64,000 nt of DNA, taken from the NCBI RefSeq assembly GCF_013001025.1, contig NZ_CP053021.1:3066001-3130000 (forward strand), read 5' to 3'. Positions 58,137 to 64,000 of this stretch are shown piece by piece. How positions within the stretch are numbered: the first letter of the stretch is position 1; each line of letters opens with the position of its first letter. The translations under genes and the position numbers were made by a program. A model generated the notes under the pieces. The model was not told the origin of the DNA and searched no databases. It saw only the letters and a list, made by a program, of their open reading frames with translations. This DNA comes from Sphingobium yanoikuyae. Lineage in GTDB: Bacteria; Pseudomonadota; Alphaproteobacteria; Sphingomonadales; Sphingomonadaceae.

Positions 58137-59021
58137 TCAGCCCTTCAGCACTTCCAGCAGGGTCTCGCCCAGCAGGCTCGGGCTGGCAGCGACCTTGATG
58201 CCGGCCGCTTCCATCGCCGCGATCTTGCTTTCCGCGTCGCCCTTGCCGCCCGACACGATCGCGCCGGCGTGGCCCATGCGACGGCCCGGAGGTGCCGTGC
58301 GACCCGCGATGAAGCCGGCCATCGGCTTCTTGCGGCCCTTCTTGGCTTCGTCGATCAGGAACTGGGCAGCCTGTTCTTCCGCGTCGCCGCCGATTTCACC
58401 GATCATGATGATCGATTCGGTGGCGTCGTCGGCCAGGAACAGTTCCAGCACGTCGATGAAGTTGGTGCCGTTGACCGGGTCACCGCCGATGCCGACGGCC
58501 GTGGTCTGGCCCAAGCCCGCATTGGTGGTCTGGAACACGGCTTCATAGGTCAGCGTGCCCGAACGCGACACGACGCCGACCGAACCCTTCGAGAAGATGT
58601 TGCCGGGCATGATGCCGATCTTGCACTCGCCAGGCGTCAGCAGGCCGGGGCAGTTCGGGCCGATCAGGCGCGACTTCGAACCCGACAGGGCGCGCTTCAC
58701 CTTGACCATGTCCAGAACCGGGATGCCTTCGGTGATCGCGACGATCAGCGGGATTTCGGCATCGATCGCTTCCAGGATCGAGTCGGCCGCGAACGGCGGC
58801 GGAACATAGATGACCGAGGCGTCGGCGCCGGTCTTCGACTTGGCTTCGGCAACGGTGTCGAACATCGGCAGACCGATGTGGGTCGTGCCGCCCTTGCCGG
58901 GGGTCACGCCGCCAACCATCTGCGTGCCATAGGCAAGAGCGGTTTCGGTGTGGAAGGTGCCGGTGGCACCGGTCATACCCTGGGTGATGACCTTGGTGTT
59001 CTTGTTCACCAGAATGGACAT
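58137..59021 (-). CDS. sucD: Succinate--CoA ligase subunit alpha
   Basis: A 294-residue ADP/GDP-forming succinyl-CoA synthetase alpha subunit. [18 protein letters not shown] starts the CoA-binding Rossmann domain, and the phosphohistidine lies in [13 protein letters not shown]. The ATG at 59021 has AAGGGA upstream. Its partner sucC, usually directly upstream in the sucCD pair, is not here: mdh takes that place. SucC must be encoded elsewhere. Confidence 0.96.
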   Translation of the reverse strand: MSILVNKNTKVITQGMTGATGTFHTETALAYGTQMVGGVTPGKGGTTHIGLPMFDTVAEAKSKTGADASVIYVPPPFAADSILEAIDAEIPLIVAITEGIPVLDMVKVKRALSGSKSRLIGPNCPGLLTPGECKIGIMPGNIFSKGSVGVVSRSGTLTYEAVFQTTNAGLGQTTAVGIGGDPVNGTNFIDVLELFLADDATESIIMIGEIGGDAEEQAAQFLIDEAKKGRKKPMAGFIAGRTAPPGRRMGHAGAIVSGGKGDAESKIAAMEAAGIKVAASPSLLGETLLEVLKG

Positions 59022-59120
59022 GGGTGTCCCTTTATTCTCTGTGGACGTGGCACTTGGGTCTAAAGCGACCCGTCCCAGGCTGCGCACTTACCTGGAACGG
59101 GACGGTGCAAGCTGGTTGGC

Positions 59121-60089
<969 letters not shown>

Positions 60090-60172
60090 TCATCCTCCAA
60101 GATGTGAACTCTGGAATTGTCAGTGCGCCTACGCCCATATTGTGGGGGTTTCAACCAAACAAAGCCCCCTGT

Positions 60173-60190
60173 GGCAAATTATCTTTGCAA
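60173..60190. promoter_or_regulatory. TTTGCAA dyad upstream of mdh
   Basis: GGCAAA, five bases, then TTTGCAA form an imperfect dyad in the mdh upstream region. A related TTGCAAA repeat lies upstream of sdhB at 62866. TTTGCAAA motifs are bound by ScfR/RamB-family regulators of acyl-CoA and TCA metabolism in other bacteria; the link here is inference. Confidence 0.35.
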
Positions 60191-60213
60191 TTCATTCGCA
60201 GTTGCATTAGAGG

Positions 60214-60319
60214 CTTTTTCACACCCTGTCGCTCCTGGTCTCCTACCCTGGACCTAGAGCCTTCCCTGCAGCGGTAGCCTGCCGGATGCTTCCCAAGTGG
60301 AAGCATCCGGTCTGTTTTT
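60214..60319 (+). ncRNA. Candidate sRNA between mdh and zapE
   Basis: A strong plus-strand terminator at 60282 has no plus-strand gene for kilobases upstream, since both neighbours read leftward. TTGCAA at 60185 and TAGAGG at 60208, 17 bases apart, could be its promoter; the -35 overlaps the TTTGCAA dyad. The predicted RNA of roughly 100 nt carries pyrimidine-rich single-stranded stretches (GCTCCTGGTCTCCTACCC) able to pair with Shine-Dalgarno sequences. The promoter is the weakest part of the case. Confidence 0.5.
60282..60319 (+). terminator. Orphan rho-independent terminator
   Basis: CCGGATGCTTCC (60282) pairs perfectly with GGAAGCATCCGG (60299) around a five-base loop, followed by TCTGTTTTT. 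On the minus strand there is no T-tract, so it acts rightward. Confidence 0.88.
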
Positions 60320-60399
60320 CCGTAAGAAAGTTGCGCCCTGATGAACGTCGACGCAAGCGGCGATAGGGCGAAATGCGCGCACGACGGGGTGCGCCGCGC

Positions 60400-61512
60400 T
60401 TATTTGGGGCCGTGGCCCAGCGCGAGATAATCGTCCGACTGCATTTCCATCAGCCGCGACACGGTCCGCTCGAATTCGAACGCCCCATCCCCTTCGGGAT
60501 AGAGTCGCATCGGCTCGGCATCGGCCGAGGCGAGCAATTTGACCTTATATTCGTAGAGCGAGTCGATCAGCGTGACGAAGCGCGCTGCCTCGTTGCGCTT
60601 CTCCGGCCCCAGAACCGGAATGCCGACGATGATGACCGTATGATATTTGCGCGCGATCGCCAGATAGTCCGGCGCGCCGCGCGCCTCGACACACAGCCGC
60701 TTGAACGAGAAGACGGCGACACCCTTCAGGCTCTTGGGCACATGCATGGTGCGCCCGCCCTGAACGACGATCTCCTCCGAGGGCACCTTGGCCCGGTCCT
60801 CGACCGAAAAGTCGGTCAGGCGGAAGAAGGCCTCCGACAGCGCCCTGGTCGCCTCCGGCCCATTGGGCACATGCCACAGCTTCGAGTCGCCCAGACGATC
60901 ACGGCGATAATCGACCGGACCGTTCAGCGTCATCACGTCCAGCTTCGCCTTGATAAGGTCGATGAAGGGCAGGAAGAGCTGGCGGTTGAGGCCATTCTTG
61001 TAGAGCTCATCCGGCTCGCGGTTGGAGGTGGTGACGATCGTCACCCGCTTTTCCAGCAGCCCCGTGAACAGGCGCGACATGATCGCCGCATCGGCCATAT
61101 TGTTGACGACCATCTCGTCGAAACAGAGCAGCCGCGCCTCTTCGGCCAGCGACTCGACCACCGGCGGGATCGGATCCCCCGACTCGGACTTGCGCGCCTC
61201 GGCCAGGCGGGCATGCACGTCGAGCATGAATTCATGGAAATGGGCGCGCTTCTTGCGCTGGACATGGACCGTGTCGAAGAACAGGTCCATCAGCATCGAC
61301 TTGCCGCGCCCGACCCCGCCCCACATATAGAGGCCCCGCGGCGGCTCGGGCTGCTTGCGTAGCAGCTTCCATAGCGTCGAGCCACGCGCCGGCGTCGCTT
61401 CCAGATCATGCTGAAGCTGGTCGAGTCGCACGGCGGCGGCCCGCTGGTCCGGATCGGGCCGCAATTCGCCAGCCGCGACCAGCGCATCATAACGGGCGAT
61501 GACGCTGGTCAC
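60400..61512 (-). CDS. zapE: Cell division protein ZapE / AFG1-like ATPase
   Basis: A 370-residue P-loop ATPase of the AFG1 family, linked to Z-ring function in bacteria and to quality control in mitochondria. Walker A is GGVGRGKSMLMD (about residue 70), Walker B is LLCFDEM, and RVTIVTTSNREPDEL is sensor 1. There is no ATG; the start is a GTG at 61512 overlapping the thioesterase stop (GTGA), giving VTSVIARYDALV as the N terminus. A 310-base gap separates it from mdh. Confidence 0.93.
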   Translation of the reverse strand: MTSVIARYDALVAAGELRPDPDQRAAAVRLDQLQHDLEATPARGSTLWKLLRKQPEPPRGLYMWGGVGRGKSMLMDLFFDTVHVQRKKRAHFHEFMLDVHARLAEARKSESGDPIPPVVESLAEEARLLCFDEMVVNNMADAAIMSRLFTGLLEKRVTIVTTSNREPDELYKNGLNRQLFLPFIDLIKAKLDVMTLNGPVDYRRDRLGDSKLWHVPNGPEATRALSEAFFRLTDFSVEDRAKVPSEEIVVQGGRTMHVPKSLKGVAVFSFKRLCVEARGAPDYLAIARKYHTVIIVGIPVLGPEKRNEAARFVTLIDSLYEYKVKLLASADAEPMRLYPEGDGAFEFERTVSRLMEMQSDDYLALGHGPK

Positions 61513-61970
61513 TGCGCCTTGGGCGCCTTGCGCAGCGTGGCGGTGGACGCCGCGACCGGCTCGCCCTCCTGGGTGATCAGCATGCGCAGGAACATGAGGC
61601 GCCCGGTCTCGCGCAGCAATTCCACCTCGGCCAGCAGGTCGGGACCGACCTTGCCCGCGCCCAGATATTGCATCGACAGGTCGATGGTCACGCCATTGAC
61701 CTGGCCCTGATGCCCCATCGCCCAGAGTGCGCCGAAATAGGCATGGTCGGCAAAGGCGGCGAGGAAGCCGCCATGCAGCGTATCGAGCCGGTTGCGGTGG
61801 CTGGTGCGGGTTTCCAGCGCGACATGCGCCTTCTTCTCGCCCAGCCCGCGCATGTAACCGCGGCCGATGGCCTGCAGGAAGGTGTCGGGATGCGGATCGT
61901 GCCAGGCGGTCCAGCCCGACCATTTCCCTTCGTTCAGCGGTCGCCCGCCTGCAACACCGTCGCTGGTCAA
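61509..61970 (-). CDS. PaaI family hot-dog thioesterase
   Basis: A 153-residue single hot-dog domain protein. HRNRLDTLHGGFLAAFADHA contains the HGG motif and aspartate of PaaI-type acyl-CoA thioesterases, and VTIDLSMQYLGAG is the following strand. The substrate is not known. There is no ATG upstream of the conserved part; the start is taken as the TTG at 61970, one base after the sdhB stop. Its stop overlaps the GTG start of zapE, so sdhB, this gene and zapE form one transcription unit. Confidence 0.82.
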   Translation of the reverse strand: MTSDGVAGGRPLNEGKWSGWTAWHDPHPDTFLQAIGRGYMRGLGEKKAHVALETRTSHRNRLDTLHGGFLAAFADHAYFGALWAMGHQGQVNGVTIDLSMQYLGAGKVGPDLLAEVELLRETGRLMFLRMLITQEGEPVAASTATLRKAPKAQ

Positions 61971-61971
61971 C

Positions 61972-62760
61972 TTACAGCTGCCGTTCGACCATCATCTTCT
62001 TGGTCTCCGCGATCGCCTTGGCCGGGCTCAGGCCCTTGGGGCAGACGTTCGCGCAGTTCATGATGGTGTGGCAGCGATAGAGGCGGAAGGGATCTTCCAG
62101 CTCGTCGAGGCGCTCGCCGGTGAACTCGTCGCGGCTGTCGGCCAGCCAGCGATAGGCCTGCAGCAGGATCGCCGGGCCCAGGAACTTGTCGCTGTTCCAC
62201 CAGTAGCTGGGGCAGCTAGTCGAGCAGCAGGCGCACAGGATGCACTCATAAAGACCATCCAGCTTCTCGCGATCGGCAGGCGACTGCAGCCGCTCCTTGC
62301 CGCTCGGCGCCGGGCTGACGGTTTGCAGCCAGGGCTTGATGCTGTTGTACTGGGCGTAGAAGTGGGTGAAGTCCGGCACCAGATCCTTGATGACGTCCAT
62401 GTGCGGCAGCGGCGTGATCTGCACCTGCTTGCCGGCGCACTCGTCGATCGCGGTGGTGCAGGCCAGGCCGTTCTTGCCGTTCATGTTCATCGAACAGGAA
62501 CCGCAAATGCCTTCGCGGCACGAACGGCGGAAGGTCAGGGTCGAGTCATACTCGTTCTTGATCTTCAGCAGCGCGTCGAGAACCATCGGGCCGCAATTGT
62601 CGAGATCGATCTCGAACGTGTCGTAGCGCGGATTCTCGCCCGAGTCCGGATCGTAGCGATAGACCTTGAAGCTGCGGACATTGGTCGCGCCCTCGGGCGC
62701 CTTGTGGGTCACGCCCTTGCCGCTGATCTTGCTGTTCTTGGGCAAAGCAAATTCGGCCAT
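61972..62760 (-). CDS. sdhB: Succinate dehydrogenase iron-sulfur subunit
   Basis: A 262-residue SdhB carrying electrons from the flavin subunit to quinone. The [2Fe-2S] cysteines lie in [15 protein letters not shown] and the later CTT, the [4Fe-4S] and [3Fe-4S] ligands in [16 protein letters not shown] and [11 protein letters not shown]. The ATG at 62760 gives the normal length. SdhC, sdhD and sdhA, which normally precede it, are not here: a 278-base non-coding stretch and a divergent gene lie upstream. The promoter region has TTGCAAA repeats. Confidence 0.96.
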   Translation of the reverse strand: MAEFALPKNSKISGKGVTHKAPEGATNVRSFKVYRYDPDSGENPRYDTFEIDLDNCGPMVLDALLKIKNEYDSTLTFRRSCREGICGSCSMNMNGKNGLACTTAIDECAGKQVQITPLPHMDVIKDLVPDFTHFYAQYNSIKPWLQTVSPAPSGKERLQSPADREKLDGLYECILCACCSTSCPSYWWNSDKFLGPAILLQAYRWLADSRDEFTGERLDELEDPFRLYRCHTIMNCANVCPKGLSPAKAIAETKKMMVERQL

Positions 62761-62865
62761 CGCTCGTCGAGCCTCTTCGTCGATGTCTGTCTGATGGGGG
62801 TCCGCATAACGAAAAATCTGCAAAGGTCCAGCACTGAGACCATGTTTCTGCCCCGGCGGGCCTTG

Positions 62866-62893
62866 TTGCAAATCGATTGCAAATAATCATTGC
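62866..62893. promoter_or_regulatory. Repeated TTGCAAA motifs upstream of sdhB
   Basis: TTGCAAA at 62866 is repeated at 62877, one helical turn (11 bases) later, followed by TCATTGC, about 106 bases before the sdhB ATG. The regular spacing suggests an operator; possible binders are an ScfR/RamB-type regulator or an iron-responsive Fur/Irr-type protein. Confidence 0.45.
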
Positions 62894-63038
62894 CGAAGAG
62901 GGGCTTCGGCTTGCGTCCCGCGCCAGCCACGCTAGAGCGACCTCGTTTCGCTCCCCCCTCGCATTGCGACGCGGGGCGAAGTAAAGCAAACGCAGGTCAT
63001 GCCCCTGCGGCGGCGAATATCTGTGGGGACCGCCTTCA

Positions 63039-64000
63039 TTGCCGATCGACATCGCCTTTCTTGCCATCGCCGAAGCGCAGCAGGTGTTTCACTGGCTGCC
63101 GGCCGCCCTTGAACTGGGCAAGCGCGCGGATGTGCGCGTCCATATACTCTCGCCCTCGCGCCTTATTCTCGATCTGGTCGCCAGCTATGATCCCGAAGGA
63201 CGGCTCGACCTCATCAAGCTGCGCCGCCCTTCGACCAAGCCCGATTCCCTGTTCCGCCTGCCCTCGCGGCTGGCGACGCTGCTGCTCAACTATCGTGCCA
63301 TCGCCCGCTTCCCGACCCTGGTGACGACGGAGATTACCAGCGCCTGGCTGAAACGGGTGCCCGGCTTTGCCACCCGCCTGATCCTGATCAAGCATGGCGC
63401 GGGCGACCGGGCTGGCGGCTACAAGCAGCGCCACGCCGATTTCGACCTGACCATCGTCGCGGGCGAGAAGGACCGGCGGCGGATGATCGAATATGGCCTT
63501 TGCACCGACGCCAATTGTCTGGTCGGCGGCTATGCCAAGTTCGAACTGCGCGCGCCGCGCCGCCCCTTGTTCGACGATGACAAGCCTGTGCTGCTCTACA
63601 ATCCGCATTTCGACCCGGAGCTGTCTTCCTGGGTCAGGCACGGGCCGCAGGTCATGGCCGCACTCGAAGCGCTGCAGGGCTGGAACATCATCATCGCGCC
63701 GCATGTGAAGCTCGCCCGCCGCGTCCCGCCGATCCACAGCGACAGGCCGCATATCCGTGTCGACATGGGCAGCCGCCACTCGATCGACATGAGCTACACG
63801 ACCAGCGCCGACGCCTATCTGGGCGACGTGTCGAGCCAGGTTTACGAGTTTCTGCTCACCCCCCGCCCCTGCATCTTCCTCAACCTCGACCATCATGACT
63901 GGCGCGAGGATCAGGCCTTCGCCCATTGGCGTCTGGGCCAGGTGATCGACCGCGCGGATGCGCTTCAGGGCGCGCTCGATCGGGCAGCAGACTTGCAACC
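63039..64000 (+). CDS. CDP-glycerol glycerophosphotransferase-like protein, 3' end cut by window edge
   Basis: About 320 residues of a cytoplasmic, non-hydrophobic protein are visible. ILIKHGAGDRAGGYKQRHADFDLTIVAGEKDRRR and later SYTTSADAYLGDVSSQVYEF resemble the HG-G-D and D-SS-hyd-E motifs of CDP-glycerol:polyglycerophosphate transferases and related capsule/teichoic-type transferases. No ATG lies at the start; I use a TTG at 63039 after GTGGGGA. Sphingomonads are not known for teichoic acids, so a phosphate-linked surface polysaccharide is more likely. The gene is divergent from sdhB. Confidence 0.62.
   Translation, partial: MPIDIAFLAIAEAQQVFHWLPAALELGKRADVRVHILSPSRLILDLVASYDPEGRLDLIKLRRPSTKPDSLFRLPSRLATLLLNYRAIARFPTLVTTEITSAWLKRVPGFATRLILIKHGAGDRAGGYKQRHADFDLTIVAGEKDRRRMIEYGLCTDANCLVGGYAKFELRAPRRPLFDDDKPVLLYNPHFDPELSSWVRHGPQVMAALEALQGWNIIIAPHVKLARRVPPIHSDRPHIRVDMGSRHSIDMSYTTSADAYLGDVSSQVYEFLLTPRPCIFLNLDHHDWREDQAFAHWRLGQVIDRADALQGALDRAADLQ

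Overview
This is a GC-rich chromosomal window from an alphaproteobacterium, most likely a member of the Sphingomonadaceae (Sphingobium/Sphingomonas type). The identification rests on gene order and content: the uppS-cdsA-dxr-rseP-bamA-skp-fabZ block has no lpxD, which fits a group that replaces lipopolysaccharide with glycosphingolipids. A eukaryote-type NADP isocitrate dehydrogenase, a cysteine-free ribosomal protein L31, Flp-type pilins and an alphaproteobacterial GAAC-N7-GAAC SOS box also fit. I see no tRNA, rRNA, CRISPR array, prophage or insertion sequence. Most of the window is core genome.

Layout. 1-4.3 kb: leucine catabolism (methylcrotonyl-CoA carboxylase beta, cut by the window edge; isovaleryl-CoA dehydrogenase), a LysR regulator and two membrane proteins. 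4.7-8.6 kb: an outer-membrane beta-barrel protein, then a GT-C glycosyltransferase lying between intact queA and a decayed copy of the queA 3' end. 8.6-14.6 kb: cyclophilin, coaD, ispA-type prenyltransferase, xseB, two small envelope proteins and purL. 14.6-20.9 kb: a membrane protein, a GH43 glycosidase with a LacI-type operator, bioC-like methyltransferase, DUF418 protein, bfd/bfr iron storage, a MutT Nudix enzyme and two Flp pilins. 21-28.2 kb: M48 protease, accA, xerD, two unknown envelope proteins, and divergent aroK-aroB.

28.2-40 kb: an intergenic region with a REP-like repeat and a likely sRNA, rpmE, and a long leftward run from rpsB and tsf through pyrH, frr, uppS, cdsA, dxr, rseP, bamA and skp to fabZ. 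This couples translation, isoprenoid, phospholipid and outer-membrane assembly genes. 40-45 kb: a small SOS-controlled membrane protein, pssA-psd, icd and a GNAT-nitrilase fusion. 45-52.4 kb: glmU and glmS with a phosphoesterase between them, gph, an enoyl-CoA hydratase homologue and a diguanylate cyclase. 52.4-62.8 kb: a TCA-cycle block (mdh, sucD, sucA, sucB, lpdA) with zapE, a thioesterase and sdhB upstream. 63-64 kb: the start of a polyglycerophosphate-transferase-like gene.

The points most worth following are the SOS box sitting on the -10 element of a 78-residue membrane protein gene (a possible damage-induced division inhibitor), two intergenic transcripts predicted from orphan terminators, and the queA scar around the glycosyltransferase. 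Everything is read by eye from sequence; no database search was run.
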